The notes: a model not told the origin generated them from the sequence alone. DNA of 64,000 nt from Sinonovacula constricta (GCA_007844125.1 CM017561.1:28580693-28644692); one strand, 5' to 3'; counted from the stretch's first letter, positions 38,713 through 55,631 are shown. A program made the numbers and translations.

Positions 38713-41700
38713 TACCTGGATATGCAAGTTCACTTTACCTTATAAAAGATTGGTATTAAAAGCCTAGTCCACCAATTGTCAAATTGCCATTGCCAAAATT
38801 GATAAAAACAGAAAAAAAGCAGACAATATCTTTGTGTCGATCTGAATTGATATTTGCATGTAGAAATCTTTGCATGATAATGACCTTCTTATCCAGCCAC
38901 TGTACATTTTAAAGGAACCTTTAAATCATTATTACTTACAATTTTTCTGGGGAAACAATTATGATGATAAAAAGAAAACAGGAAAACAAAATTTATTGTA
39001 TTTCATTTGTAAATAGTACTTGAATATACTCAATAGAATTGTATGAACAGTACTTAGACGGGAATGCCAAAAGGTTTTCTGAGTGTGACTTACAATCTGT
39101 AAAACGTTTGGTCTATAAATTCAATACACTAGAAATGGCAAGTTAAATAGACATAATAGCACATTTGTAGTACTCCATTCATCTTGTCAACTTTAACAAA
39201 GTCATCCTTTTCCGTAATGTTAATGTATACAAACAAGTCAACACCATTAAGTTCATACATGTGCATGAATCTTGAAAATAACTGACAGCGTGTTCCCAAA
39301 CATGACGTTGAAATGGATTGAAAAGAATGTCTGTCTTACATATTACAGAGAGTGGCAGTCAGAATCGTATATTCGTTTTGTCATTTAGTACATCTTTATC
39401 TGTCTTTTCCTTGCCTGGAGTAGCACTGAGAATCTCATCTTTCTGTAGAGTTAATACTCCTGGCGATGGAAACACAGATTTCTTTTCTGGTAAAATTATA
39501 TTCCTAAGGGGACACCGGGCTACTTTGTACATTATTACCTATATGAAGCACTGGCATGGGTTTGTCTGCGATCGCTCACATTTGAAGGCTCTATATTATC
39601 CAGGAAAATGATATTTTACATGGTTCTTGATGCAGCATTGAGGTGTTTTCTGTTGATCGCTTTCAATCATTGCATCATTTTTTCTTCGATTTGTGGTAAG
39701 TAGTGCAACCGGTAAGGTAATAAACAAGGGCAGTCAGAGTGAAGAACGGCTTCTTTTGTGGAGTCACAAGTACTGTTTTTCCATCTATATATACTTCTCT
39801 TTGCTTTTTGAAGAACCTGTTTCTGCGCACTGGAGATCAGAACTTCTATATGGCATTTTTTCTGTTAAGATTTCGAATATGTTCTCTGCATCTGCAAGTT
39901 AAGAGGTACTGTTCCTGACAGTCAAACAGTCAAACAGTGTGGGCCATCAAACATTCTAAGGGTGCGTCCATGGCGTAGTGGCAGAGTCGCAGATTTTTAA
40001 CTCCTCTGACTGCTTAGTCCTTAACCGCGAAAATTCATGTCCAGTACGGGAATTAGGATTAAATGTAGGAAGGTCATTTAGCTGACATGCTGTGAACTTG
40101 CGGTTCTACTTACATATTTGTCTGGGGTCTTCCTTCACCAAATCGATGGATGCCGATAAAATAATCATAATTGGTCTCTTTGAATCACTACAACATAACT
40201 ACATTTTGTTCGTCATATGTTGCGCAATTATCAGTCAGAACATGGATGCATTAATAAAGAATGGACACCGTCAAACGGAAGTCAGAATAGCTCTTAAATT
40301 AATACATATAGAAATAACTTTATCAGACAAAAGGTTAAGCCAACACAGGATGGTATATCAGTATTGTATTAAGACAACAATAACAGTAGTACAAAACTAC
40401 ATTTAATTCAATGAATTGTGGAATGAACATAAAATAATAATGAAAACAATCAAAAGAAATCAGTATGATGTATTATTAGGCGTGTGGCGTGAATCCTGAT
40501 TCTGATCAATTTCAGATTTCTTTTCAGTCAACTAATTGCCAAAGTAAACTGGCTACCTTGGCAGTGGTCTTAGAAGTATAAAATATGCTTGCTCATGCCT
40601 AAGCTGTTTCTTTTAACACAGCATGGCAGTTTCTGGTGATATCAACTCTCCGAGCTATATTTAAAGTAATATAGCAAACATGTAAACATGATAAGACAGT
40701 GTTCATGTTCAGATCCCGAAAACAGTCTAAGCAGGTTGTAGCACACTTTGTTATCAGGTCCGAGGCTGAATTTGCCTTGCAATTTCATGTATAAAATTAG
40801 GAAAAAACTTACTTTTACGAAAATCAGCTGAAAAGCTGTCAGTTTTTTCTTTGTACAGACATGCTCATGGTTCCGGTCCAAAGAAGGGCCAAGTGCTGGC
40901 TACATGTACGTTATTGCCTCTAAGTACAGACAGAATAACTCTTTTGTAGCCTTTCGCCAATCTTATTCGAGACTTGTATAAACATTTATGATTGATGACA
41001 ATGGATTATGCCGATGTTTTTACAGAAGAACTATCAACTCTTTGCTATAGACAGTAGCTGGTCCAGAGGTCAACCTCTCTTAGCCCCCGAACAAAACAAA
41101 ACAGATGAAAAAAAGGATTGGACAACAAAAGCTGAGGAAAAAGTCAAGATTTGTACTAAAATTGTACGAGCAATGTTCCCAAATACATTTACTAAACCTT
41201 ATGTTGTAACACTTGAAGTAATGCCAAACACGATTTATTGCTTTTGAAAAGAATATTACCAAATTCCTTGAACAGATAAGGAAGAATACAAACGCTGATT
41301 GTTAAAGCTAAATATAGTCCTCTGGGGAAACGCAAATGTAGATCTTACTAAAGAAGATTTTTCAGATGTTCTCAAAGATGATAAATGATTGCCGTTATTT
41401 GTTGGTTGTGATTATTTCGTGTTCATTCTAGACACACGAATTGGCCTTCTTTAGTTAACAAACACTGTATGACATAGTTACCAACCGGTGTATGACTTAC
41501 TGCGTCAAACTTTGAACAAATACACATGTTCTGTGAGCTTTAATATCTAGTACAGCAGACATTTAGGATAATTCTCCTCATCATTTACCTATTTTTACCT
41601 GGTAATTAAAACATAACTGTAAAAAAGAAAATAAATGAGTTGGTATCATCATTTTCCCAAATTATTAGCATCTGGTTAGTTTTGCGGCATTATCTTTGAC

Positions 41701-42143
41701 CATACTGAAGGGTTTTACCCTAGACAAAGTACCATAATATACATCTAATACAAAACAAATGCTTACCACGCTTTATTATGTGGCTTGTATCCAAATAATG
41801 ACAACTAATAATGTATGTTAGTCAATTTGGCGTTTTATTTAAGACATGACCACCACATTTGAATTATGTGTGGTGAGAGACCTTTTAAGATTTGCCATCG
41901 TCAAAAGTACATAAGGGGATAATTAAGTGTGCATTAGATTAAATTGCAAACAAGTCATGACCTGGGTAACAGGGGCGTTTCACTTTTATTTCTAATGTAT
42001 TCTTTTTTCCTAAACATTCTAACTGCTTGTCTTAATGGTATGGCAATGGGAAATAGAAGAATTGATCAGATTTTCGAATGGGAAAATCAGCTGCTGATGA
42101 TTTATTTTTGTTTATAAGCAGTGGTTGAATATTTTTTTCTCAG
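38713..42143. other. Gene-poor stretch
   Basis: Contains one SINE C copy (39960-40135). Short open frames at 39318-39611, 40092-40406 and 41008-41247 show no known motif, no paired splice sites and no counterpart elsewhere in the window, so I do not call them genes. Confidence 0.45.
39960..40135 (+). mobile_element. SINE family C copy
   Basis: tRNA-like head GGCGTAGTGGCAGAGTCGC at about 39972-39990, then a body ending AACTTGCGGTTCTAC and GGGGTCTTCCTTCACC, matching the minus-strand reading of 8982-9157 in order. Confidence 0.68.
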
Positions 42144-42720
42144 CAGAACAGAACAGAACAGAATTTCTTCATTAGACTTATACATGCATATATTGTCTTT
42201 GAAACAAAACACTCAACCCTGACATACTGTCACCGTGATGTAGGCAAAACAATCAATCTGAATAATAACTTATACATTTATGTTTTCTTATAAGAGGTGA
42301 GTAATGTTTCTTTAGAGAGGAAAATAATGAAATGTAATATCAATCTACCTATCGTGGTACTTTTTACGTAGGTCATTATACCATGGACAAATAACTACAA
42401 AATGATATATATCTTCAACATCTCCTGTATTACAAAATGTACATACGCGCTTATTTATCGGTAAATAACTATTCGAATATCGGACTGTTTGCATTCCTAA
42501 CGGATGCTCATATATACGTATACGAGTAGTGTAAAAACGTAGATCATACTGTACTAAATTCAAATAAGGTTCGTATTTAAAGCTTGATTTAATTTGTTTA
42601 TATTCACCTAGCTCTTGGCTGCGTTCGACTGATGCTATACAGCCTTGTAAAAACAATCGACAGCGACACTTTTAAATAATTTCACAAATATTTTAGAATT
42701 GAAATGGCTAGTCACATATC
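42144..42720 (-). pseudogene. LINE 3' part: C-terminal domain and tail
   Basis: On the minus strand a frame (42656-42345) carries FKYEPYLNLVQYDLRFYTTR and a CTFCNTGDVEDIYHFVVICP block. This Cys/His motif with ..YHF...CP.Y is typical of the C-terminus of many invertebrate non-LTR retrotransposons. Upstream, to 42720, the frame-shifted FVKLFKSVAVDCF segment continues the same protein. The 3' end at about 42144-42165 is a run of TTCTG repeats read on the minus strand, a common LINE tail. It is the continuation of 43815-44640, separated by an insertion. Confidence 0.82.
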
Positions 42721-43814
42721 AATTCTAAGTCGCATTTCAGATTATCGAGATAATCCGCTCAAATGGCAAACAGGTGCAAAAAATAACGATTTTTAGAGTT
42801 TGCTATATTATTAATGTTGAGACTCATTACTTCGTACAAATTGAAAAGTAGTCAAATAAAATAAATTGTTGATTGTTTTTTTTTTAACTTTGATCGGACC
42901 CTATACTTTGTTTACGTTCAGGTAATTATCGAGATTACGCAACAAACAATGGAAAATGAGCCCAATTCATAAGCGCATTTTAAGCACAAAGAAAGGACAG
43001 AGTGGTTGTATTTGGAATCGTAATAAACGTTAATTCCCGATAAATTCAATTATTATATTTTTAAGCATAATAATCTTAACAAAGTAGCAAATACAATCAC
43101 TTAAAACAAGTGACCAACACAAAGGAATCCACGCACCTGTTGCTAAATAAGCCTATCGGCTTTTCTGATTGGTCAAACGGACGTCACGTGATTTTTTCGC
43201 TACTTCCGGTATCCTGTAGAATTTTTTTTTTTTCACCGATCTTTACTGTTTACTGCGTTTTTATCGATATGAAAGTGGAAATTGTCATCAGTTTATATTA
43301 TTCCTGAATAATAAATAACCAACACAATGGAGTTATCACCAGAAGCTGTTGCTAAATGCCTAAATGAGTCAGTAAATGGATCAAATCTTCGAGGTATCGC
43401 AAACTGGGATGAATTGATTATAACTTTTAAGTGCAATTGGAACATTGGACTCTGATAGTAAAATGTCCCATAATATAGAAGAAGCATTTGCAGACATCGC
43501 TAATTCTCACTGGCACATGTTTTTCTATTAAAGTAAATGTTAAAAACATTTTCGCCCTCGTATAGTTACCGAGACAAAGAAATTGCCACGTTTATGATTT
43601 TCTATGATCACTCTTGTTTTTCAAAAGTGTTGCATTATATGTTTGCTTTGTTAATAAATGATTATATGCATTTAATAGAGTTATGTTTTCTCTTTCCAAC
43701 AATATATGACAAGATGATGCAATTTTTACAGAGAATGTTGGTTGCTATGGCATTTCGTTTTAAATACAGACCAAAAATATAAATTTAGCGACTTTAGACT
43801 GATTTTTTATGGGC
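42721..43814. other. 1.1-kb insertion within the LINE
   Basis: It is flanked by AGTCACATATC (42710-42720) and AGTCACAAATC (43815-43825), an 11-base near-duplicate suited to a target-site duplication. The insert holds a promoter-like stretch at 43165-43215 (GATTGGTCAAACGG, TCACGTGATTTTTTCG, CTTCCGG), then an ATG at 43327 that opens a frame beginning MELSPEAVAKCLNESVNG and closing near 43457. I cannot identify that peptide; it could be the first exon of a gene carried in, or chance. Confidence 0.6.
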
Positions 43815-44640
43815 AGTCACAAATCATAATTGATATCAAAAATATTAGAAAATCCATAGTCATCTAGTATCTTCTTGCATGCTTCAACCCAATTTCTTTT
43901 TCCGCCAGAACAATCATTAAGTAAGACATTATAACACTTCTTTAAAATGACATTTTGACTATTTCTTATTTTACATCGATATTTTATTATTTTCACATAT
44001 CTAACAATATACAGTGGATATCTTTCTAACTCCCCTTACACCCATGTAGAGCTGCTATTTACCCTAACATTTAATAATCTTTTACAGAAATTTAAGCCTT
44101 AGAAAACCCCCATATTTCAGATGCATTATTTAACTTAGATCCCACAAAAGCATCAAACAGCTGACACATTATTTTAAGGCTGACTGGGACCTGTTTACAT
44201 TTAAACACTTAAGTATTCATCGCCTTAAGTCCTTTACCTGTTATTTACTCGTTATGCCCATCGAAGGACCCCGTATACTTAAAAACTATCCCTAGGTAAT
44301 TAAACTCATTCACAACCTCGATACTTAAACCAATAAGAGTCCACTTTTCATTTGCTAATACACTACCTCTTTTCCTAAATACCATTATCTAGGTTTTATC
44401 ACAATTTAACTCTAAACCCCATTTGCAACTATAACTATGAAACACCTCTACATTTTTTGTAGCATTTCGGGCGAATCCCCCAAAACAACCATATCATCTG
44501 CAAATAAAATCATACTTAAAAGAAAAAATTCAATATGAACACCAGATCCAGGATTAGATTGAAAAAATAGTTCTAAATCCTCTAAGTATAAAGAAGCTTA
44601 CAGCGGTGATATTGTCTCTTCTTGTTTCAAGTCGATCCGA
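43815..44640 (-). pseudogene. LINE reverse transcriptase remnant
   Basis: On the minus strand a broken frame gives SMILFADDMVVLGDSPEMLQ at about 44480-44540, the RT catalytic FADD block. About 400 bp later come LERYPLYIVRYVKIIKYRCK and KKCYNVLLNDCSGGKRNWVE, as found after the RT domain in several molluscan LINEs. Stops and frameshifts are many. It joins 42144-42720 once the insertion is removed. Confidence 0.8.
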
Positions 44641-44699
44641 CTCTGAAAATAACTTGAGTTAGCATTATTCTCTCTCACACATGAGAGCGAGTGGGGTGT

Positions 44700-44790
44700 T
44701 CTTTTGTGTATATGTGGACCTTCGAAATGCATTTGATGAAATTTACCATGAAGATAGAAGACATCAAAGAATAAATGATTATATTAAATG
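44700..44790 (+). pseudogene. Reverse transcriptase motif A fragment
   Basis: A short plus-strand frame reads CVYVDLRNAFDEIYHED, which resembles the RT motif A of LINEs (a D followed by KAFD). It lies on the opposite strand to the adjacent LINE, so it is from a second, differently oriented insertion or from a rearranged copy. Confidence 0.5.
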
Positions 44791-46311
44791 ATCATTGTCT
44801 TTATTTTTGTTACCTAGTTCGCGTTACATGTTGTCGATGTATTTCACTTTATATCAGTATGCCATACACATAATTGAAAAAGGTTTTCACGAAACTGTAT
44901 TTTTCAAAAACTTGAAATTTGTTGCGTATGTTGTTATGTATTGAAAAAAATGTAAAAAGTGAACATTTTTAACAATATTTTCGTGTTATAAGACATATGT
45001 ATAAATGATATATACGCTATATTTATGTTTTAACCACTATGTATGACTTTCTAATCGCATCCCAAGCTAAAAGCTAAATCCAATGGCTACCTTACCATTT
45101 GATATGTGCATAATAAGATGATACGTAAGAATATGAACACACATTATAATCAACTTGTCATTAAATTTAACACTTAGAAGAAACTATATTCCAAACCGCC
45201 TTGATATACGAATGAACTTCTTATTCTCTTTATTTCGGTTTTATTTATGTATGGCAATTTAAGATATACTTTCTTCTAAGTGACAAAATTCATTATGTCA
45301 TTTATGATAGTCAAAAACTTTCAGCTATTTTACAACAAGGCAACTTTTAATCTCTTTGATTTAATGCTGTTCTGCATGTAAAAGGGATTTAAATACTTAC
45401 ATAAAAAGATGCGGTTCAGTTCGGTCTTTGTAAAATAGATGGAAGTTAAAATTAGCTTAAATTACGATATAGTTTAAGGCGAATACGCAAGGCTATTTTA
45501 ATGTATATCATACCTATCTGATTGCTAAATATATTGGTTTAAATTAGAATGATTGGATGACGGAAATATCTTTGACGTTTTCTTTAATGTTCGAGTGAAT
45601 TGACGAGGTATGTAATATTGGCTGGCTAATTACGTTAAAAATGTGTTGTTTATGTATGGATTCGGATGCGAATGAATAACTAAGACCATATGCAATATTG
45701 ATGTTTTATTCCTAACTCTTATCAAAACTTACCAATTATCATAAGCACAATTAGATTCAGTATAGGCCCAGATATATATGATGTTATAATACTGGATATT
45801 TTTAAAACAGTTGTTAAAGTTTGAGCGTTTTATTAATATAAATGTGACTTCTAAATATATGCAGTTATATGCACATTTTCACGGCTCATGTCACTAGCCC
45901 AGAAAGGGACATGAAAAAATAAGCAATGTTGGAAATAAAGAATTTGCTATTCATATAATGTAAAACTCAATGTTTAAATATTAGAACACGAATATCGATT
46001 ATTTCTTCATTATGAAGGATTTAACCAACCTCTTAAACTACCGGTATGTTTAAGAGACTGCTTTAAAAGTATTTTTTCTTATTTATTTGCTATGTAAGCG
46101 TATGTGAAAATGTGTAATTGTGTGAGTGTGCGTGTGTGCATGCGTGTTTATGCAGTCATGCTTTAATATCAAATTAATCTTCATTTACTGTAATCCGTCC
46201 TGTGCCATATATAAGTATTATATATTGAAAAAAATTATTATATTTAAGAAAAAATCAGAAAAGTATAAGGACTTTTTACTTAAACACAAACACAAAAGTA
46301 TCTGGCTAGCT
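44791..46311. other. Intergenic, nothing recognised
   Basis: AT-rich DNA. CACTTAGAAGAAA (about 45171) and TTTCTTCTAAGTG (about 45270) form a 13-bp inverted pair. A minus-strand AATAAA near 46312-46317 could serve the gene that ends at 46654. Confidence 0.45.
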
Positions 46312-46653
46312 TTTATTATTATTGACTTAACAGACTGATATTAATTTATATCTGTATTAAATAGCTCTGTGAAATAAAATACACTTTCAGTATTTTGAGG
46401 TCGATAAGTTGTAACCAAAGGTGACTTTGAATTTAAGAATTCGTTGGTTCCTTATGTGGTTGCATCTTTGTTATGTTTATATTTTTCTAGAAATAAAACA
46501 AATTATATAAACAGTATATAATAGAAAGATTTGATCAATTGGTCTGTTTCCATGTGTGCTAGGAGTTTTCTGGAGATAACTTCATAACAAGACTGGCTAA
46601 GGAGAAGACTTCCACATTGAGCCTACCATTCTTTTTTTCACTTGGGATGTTTC

Positions 46654-50197
<3,544 letters not shown>

Positions 50198-50285
50198 TTT
50201 TAACCTGAAATAAATTGTAATAAGAAAGTATTAGTCATGTTGACTACTGTGTAACAATGCTGCCAATATAAATTGAAAATAAGAA

Positions 50286-50385
50286 ACACACAATATCATA
50301 CACACGCACACACTCGTACACGCAAGCACGCACACACACACGCATGTATTCACACACGCACGCACACACAAACATATACACAAAC
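50286..50385. repeat. Interrupted CA repeat
   Basis: ACACACAATATCATACACAC, CGCACACACTCG and ACGCACGCACACACA segments; variable, imperfect. Immediately upstream of the secreted-protein gene. Confidence 0.85.
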
Positions 50386-52870
50386 TCCTTTAACTCAATA
50401 AAAAAGTACCGGTTAGAATTGGTCAAAATCATTATATATATATGAAAACATGAGTGCGGTATGACTTTATCCTCTTTTTAAAGCTAGCATATTTACAGCT
50501 CTTAAAATTAGACAAAATACTTCTGAATTGATTTGAAACCTTAGATCATTTGAAACTGTCATTAAATGGAAAAGGTAAAACAACTTTATGTCAACTCAAC
50601 TTTTGATTTAGGTACAAAAAATAAGAAAAGTACTACTTTAGAAGAAAAGATATGTTTATATGTTTGAATTTTAAATGTTTGAGACAACACTACCTATGCA
50701 TTACAGTCAGTTTGAGCAAGCACTGCCGATTGGTGTTATACTATTGTCTAAATCGCATATGAATAAATAAAATATAAACGTTACTTAATTTACTTACGGA
50801 TATATCCTCAACTCGCCTTTGCCATCAACGAAATGCAGCTCTTTTAACATTTTTTCTTGCGAGTAATTTTTATCTTTCAAATAACATATAATCTATAATC
50901 TTCATGGATTGATCACATGAACAAGCACGTTATAAACAACATGACAATCTGCACGCATGAACAAATACCTTGGCTGAGCAAAACAAAAAGTTCGCGGTTT
51001 TTGTACTTGGTTTTGCTCAGACAACCGCGTGAATGGTTATTCTTTTTGTAAATTACATTTAATTAAAACTAGTATTTAATAATAACTAGGAAGATTGGAT
51101 CTCTCTAGTCGCGACGCGCTAGTAAAAAATTAAAGTATTTCCTTAATTTTGACAATGACAAACGCATCCAAATTGTCAGCCTAAAAAGCAACAACAGGTT
51201 AATAACACAAGCAAATGACAAAAAGGTAATATCCGATGATCACACATTTCACACATTTCAATGACTACAAAAGGGCCAAATACCCGGTACATTTCAGTGG
51301 ACAATTAGTTCAATTAACGGTCATAACTCTTGTTAAATACATTTTTATAAAACTGCTTCAGTTGCAAATTGATACTAGCATGATGTCACATAGATCTTTT
51401 GTATGAATTCGTGCTCCTGCATTGGATTAATGCTTTGAAGGCTTATCAATATACATTTTTATATGTTTTACGCCATTTTTTGTAAGCGGTTAAATGTTAA
51501 ATGAGTGGTTGCATGAACACTGTTTATAATGATTTTTTTAAGTTTCAACTACTTGTTGCGATTCGTCTTCGGGAAAAAATCATTTTAAGAGGAAAAGTAT
51601 TCCAATCAGCGTTATCGACCCCTATTAAATAATTCAAGTCTTTATAATTTCAAGTGTATTTTACCAGTTTACACCCTTTCCATAAAGCATAGTGTATTCT
51701 TGTTCTTACATGCCATAAGACACACTTTAAGACGTATCGTGGATAAGTGTTTATAGATTGTACATTTAATAACATATACATTTTAACTGGATTTAGAGGT
51801 AAATAACTCAGTAAGTATCTTATTATGGAAATTAAAGAAAAAATGTATGACTGACATTTTTAAGGAAACAAAGTGGCTGAGAGTTAATAATAATAAATCA
51901 AATTTGCCGGCAAAAACGCTTATTGAAATGGGACAACTATATTGATTTTTGGCGTAACGAATATTCCGGTTTTTTGCATTTATATGGGAAATTTATGTAT
52001 GTAAATAAGCGGATTCAGCTGTAATGAAGAAGTGTTTACATAATACGTGTCAAAAGCTGCTGACCCGATAAGCCAGACCAAAATACTTTTGATATCCTCA
52101 TTAATTTTAATGCATAAATACATGTGCATCTGCAGGCTGCAAGCTACGGCAAACACTGCAAATTAAGTACTGCAGAGTTCATCTGGACTTGAGAAGAGAT
52201 CTGGCACGTGTTTGGGGTGTGGAATCGGCGTCCATAACAAGTTTTTTCTATTGTCGACCCTTTAGATAAAACACAGAGCGATTCCACACTTCGAGAGCCT
52301 GGAATAATGAGGTTGGCTGAATCTCTGTCGTCGAATTGTTACGACCGGTGTCGTTATATAAGTTTATTTATAAAATGGCCCGTTTACTAAACGACGAAAT
52401 GGTGTAACAATAAGAACAAGCCAGCAACAAACAACTACATACATGTTTTATTTTAATTAACAAATAAATCTATGGCGTAATAAAACAATAACAAATAAAT
52501 GAGACAAAATTTCAGAAATCAAAATAAATGGAAGCTTACAGTTTGTCCCTTTAGGAGGTGTCCCTTTAATAGTCCAATTAATAATCCAACGTCGAAAAAT
52601 CCTGAAGAATGTTCGGTAGAATGTCCTCGTAGATAAGCACAGTTGAAATAATTCAAAGGTAGAACAATACACGAATGTTAGTTATATAATCAAAAATCAA
52701 CTCTTTAATATTTATATCACTGTAGAATATAGTAAGTTCGGGTAAGTTCCAACACAGAAAGATTTCAGATAGAAGCTGCAAGTATTTTTAAACTATATGT
52801 CCAATCTCTAAAGCAAACTTTTTATCCAAACTTATTTAATATCTGCAGACACGCCTTTATCTATACCCAA
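50386..52870. other. Intergenic, nothing recognised
   Basis: AT-rich DNA upstream of the secreted-protein gene. TTGTTACGACCGG at about 52336 followed by TTATATAAG near 52354 resembles the start of an LTR promoter, but no matching second LTR is visible. Confidence 0.4.
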
Positions 52871-52875
52871 AGAAG

Positions 52876-52910
52876 TTCTAGAACATTCACGTACCCAGAA
52901 CATTCTCGAA
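52876..52910. promoter_or_regulatory. Two perfect heat-shock element trimers
   Basis: TTC-TA-GAA-CA-TTC at 52876-52888 and GAA-CA-TTC-TC-GAA at 52898-52910 each match the three-pentamer consensus bound by heat-shock factor, 22 bp apart centre to centre. By known HSF binding rules this is a strong double site. No heat-shock protein gene is seen nearby. The target could be a transposon promoter, a gene outside the window, or none. Confidence 0.6.
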
Positions 52911-53339
52911 AACCAGTTACAAATAAACAATTGAACTTTCTAGCATGATCTTTTTCTTCTAGCAGATACGCGAATGCTACGTCATCAAAACCACAACGGT
53001 AAACAACCTTTAACCTGTAATCTTAAACGCTGGTGTACTATTGTTCCTAACAAAATGTTTTACTTAGAGAAGAATGAATGCAACAAATTGCCGCCCTAGA
53101 CGTGCGCGCGGTCCGGAAATGCACGTACTGCGTCAACAGGCCCCAGTCGGAGAGATCCTTCATTGAAACCTTTATTTCAAAAAGGTTTATGCAACATATG
53201 TATCTAATGAACCCCTACATCTAGACTGGCTCTACAAGTATTAAGCGATGAACTAGACCGTATCCGCCTTAGGAGCATCCTAGATTAACCTATACCAGAT
53301 CACAAGCCTCAGCTTCTTCTTTAATGCTAGGGATTGCCA

Positions 53340-53730
53340 AGGAGCTGTGGAAGAGGTTCTCAGTGCGCCGCCGGGGATCCACCACAAACTTTACAACATA
53401 ACTGATTTCCTTCTGCAGGACGACGTATTAAATGCATTCAGGAAGACGAGTCTGAGACAAGGAGGCTCGATCCGGCGCTCTTCTACACGAGACTTCGGGT
53501 ACGGCCTCCTTAAGAAACTGAAAATGGACCTGCTAACAGACTATGACATGCATCTGTTTATCAAAAAAAGGACATCAGGGACGGTATCATGATAGTGTAG
53601 AAGCTTCACCGTGACGCTAACAACCTCTACAACTGTGCAATTTGCCAACAGCAACCGGTGGGAGATTTTAGTCGCTTCCAGAATTCCGTCTATCATTTCG
53701 GTCCAAACTGCTTTAAGAAAATTTCAATAC
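53340..53730 (+). pseudogene. Decayed Polinton-type DNA polymerase B fragment
   Basis: Plus-strand frames give DDVLNAFRK and, in another frame, RRLDPALFYT, then LLKKLKMDLLTDYDMHLFIK, and after a shift DANNLYNCAICQQQPVGDF. The order DPA.FYT, LLTDYDM.LFI.KG and DANNLYG.A matches protein-primed family B DNA polymerases of Polinton/Maverick elements, the last block being the catalytic D..(S/N)LY motif. At least two frameshifts and stops show decay. Only about 130 codons of a polymerase normally over 1000 residues remain. Confidence 0.8.
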
Positions 53731-54559
53731 AGAAAACTTTGATAGCAAGTCGACAGCAGAAAACACCAATAAAGACACAAAGAACCACAAACAGAACAAC
53801 AACAAAGCGCCGAGAGTGGATCACGGCAAAATGCTGTCGGCCTATCCTTAAAAAGCATAAGGTCCGCAGGTAATCGTGCAGTCGATGACACATTCAAGGG
53901 CATATGTCCTCATCGTCTATCGATATTTACGCCATTTTGATATTTGCTCTACTGTACTTAAGCGCTGGGCATTTGAAGACGATATATTCGAACTCGCCGA
54001 TGTCTCCAGTCTCAAGCGAATCTAACGCTTGTTTTCCCATGGCCAGTGGTCTGCTCATGATGGCCTGGCGGTGCTTTAATCCATGGTATTATAGGACTTG
54101 AAGAGCATTCTACAATAACGCATTGATAACGACGGAGAGATAAATATTCAACAAGTCAGCCGACCTCTCTTCTCTGGTCAGATGGATCGCCATGCTCTTA
54201 TTGTCATACGGCGTCCATTATCATGAAAGTCGCCGTCGATAATTTTCTGCAGGTCAAGCAAGAGGTGAGCCATGTGGGGTGGTTTTGGGGCCAGGCATTT
54301 GGAGATGACTTTTGTGCCTACTTCGGGAGGTTTTATAAACGACCATCCGATCCTACACTGCGAATAACTTGCTGATACGGATGAATGCCTTAAAAGTAGT
54401 TCAGTATGCCTTTCACAGTTGTCTTCACTTTGGCTACTTCAGGGTTTTACAAGGCTTCTGTTTGGCAGACGAAAACATATGCCAATATGTATCGTGGTTG
54501 CCAGCTGTGTCTGAGTGCCTTCTCTAAACCCCAGACTCATACTCTCAATGCTGTAGGAG

Positions 54560-55050
54560 GCCATTTTTCATCAATGAAAAGGATATAATCGTTAAATGTG
54601 AGGTCGTACTCAAAGCGGCCACTGAACACTGCATGGGAGAATGGCGCATGACCATCCGGGAGCCAAAAGTCCATCGGGATGTTGAACTGCTTGCCATAGG
54701 TTCAAGCAATGCTATTTTTTGTAGCGTTAGTCTCCACTTTGTTTCGAGCATCTTTGTGGTTGCCGGAGAGGTCGAGTCTTTTGGTCTCGAGGTTGACCAA
54801 TAGCTGCTGATTTCAGTCAATTGTCGACGAATTGTTGGTCACAACTTTCATTTCCAATGATGTTTTGGAGGGAAGATGCCATACACCACAGTTGTGGTGA
54901 TGGAACCATTTGTGTTATTATTGTTAGAGCTGAGCTCCATAACCCCATATGTCACCAGATTGTTGTAATAACTGGACTGGTCGGGATTGATGTTAAGAAA
55001 CATGTCGGTAAGGGTCATGTAAAGGCCTTAGCCAAATGACAAGTTTACTT
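54560..55050 (-). pseudogene. Possible Polinton capsid-like remnant
   Basis: Minus-strand frames give LVTYGVMELSS, then after shifts QQLLVNLETKRLDLSGNHKD, TYGKQFNIPMDFWLPDGHAP and SGRFEYDLTFNDY. The last two resemble capsid-type proteins linked to Polintons and adinto-like elements in invertebrate genomes. The polymerase fragment next door supports the reading. Opposite strands for capsid and polymerase are possible in such elements or after rearrangement. Homology is from memory of the pattern and weak. Confidence 0.42.
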
Positions 55051-55274
55051 TAGAGTCCGCGTATTGCCTTGGTACCATTTGCCCGCAAAAAATGTCAGCA
55101 TGTTACTTTATGGCATCCTCAATATCGGCAAGAAACTGTTTTGGACCTCTATAGCCTTGTCAGAGCATTGCCCACACATACGTGCAGATAAACTCGTCGA
55201 CACTCACAATTCCAGCTCGGCCAAACCTTCAGTCATATCTAGCATTAAGGCCTTTTATGCATCATTTACGCCTG

Positions 55275-55552
55275 GATCATATTGTTTCGTTGTTTGTTTG
55301 GTTAATCGTCCGTACAACATTATTTCATCTATCTTGGGACTTGACACCAGGCATGATGATACCACGTCCAACCACAGTACCATGACACCGGGCCAACCAG
55401 TTGTTGAAGAACCCTTAAATTTGCGTAAGCGTTGGCAAAAGAGCTATACAACTATAATTTTCTACGACTTTGGTTTGTCGAAGCGAGAGGTCGAACCCAG
55501 GGCCTTCCGTACCTGAAGCCGATGCTCTTCCAATTGCGCTACCAGGTCCGCT
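55275..55552 (-). mobile_element. SINE family A copy
   Basis: GTTTGGTTAATCGTCCG, CTTGACACCAGGCATGATGA, TGACACCGGGCCAACCAGTT and a head GGTCGAACCCAGGGCC with AGCCGATGCTCTTCCAATTG. All SINE A parts are present in reverse, moderately diverged. Confidence 0.82.
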
Positions 55553-55631
55553 TTGATCAAATTGAAGAACACATTTGTAGTACTTCACTTATTCAAACCA
55601 GTAGTACTTTAAAAGACCGATTACTGCTTTG

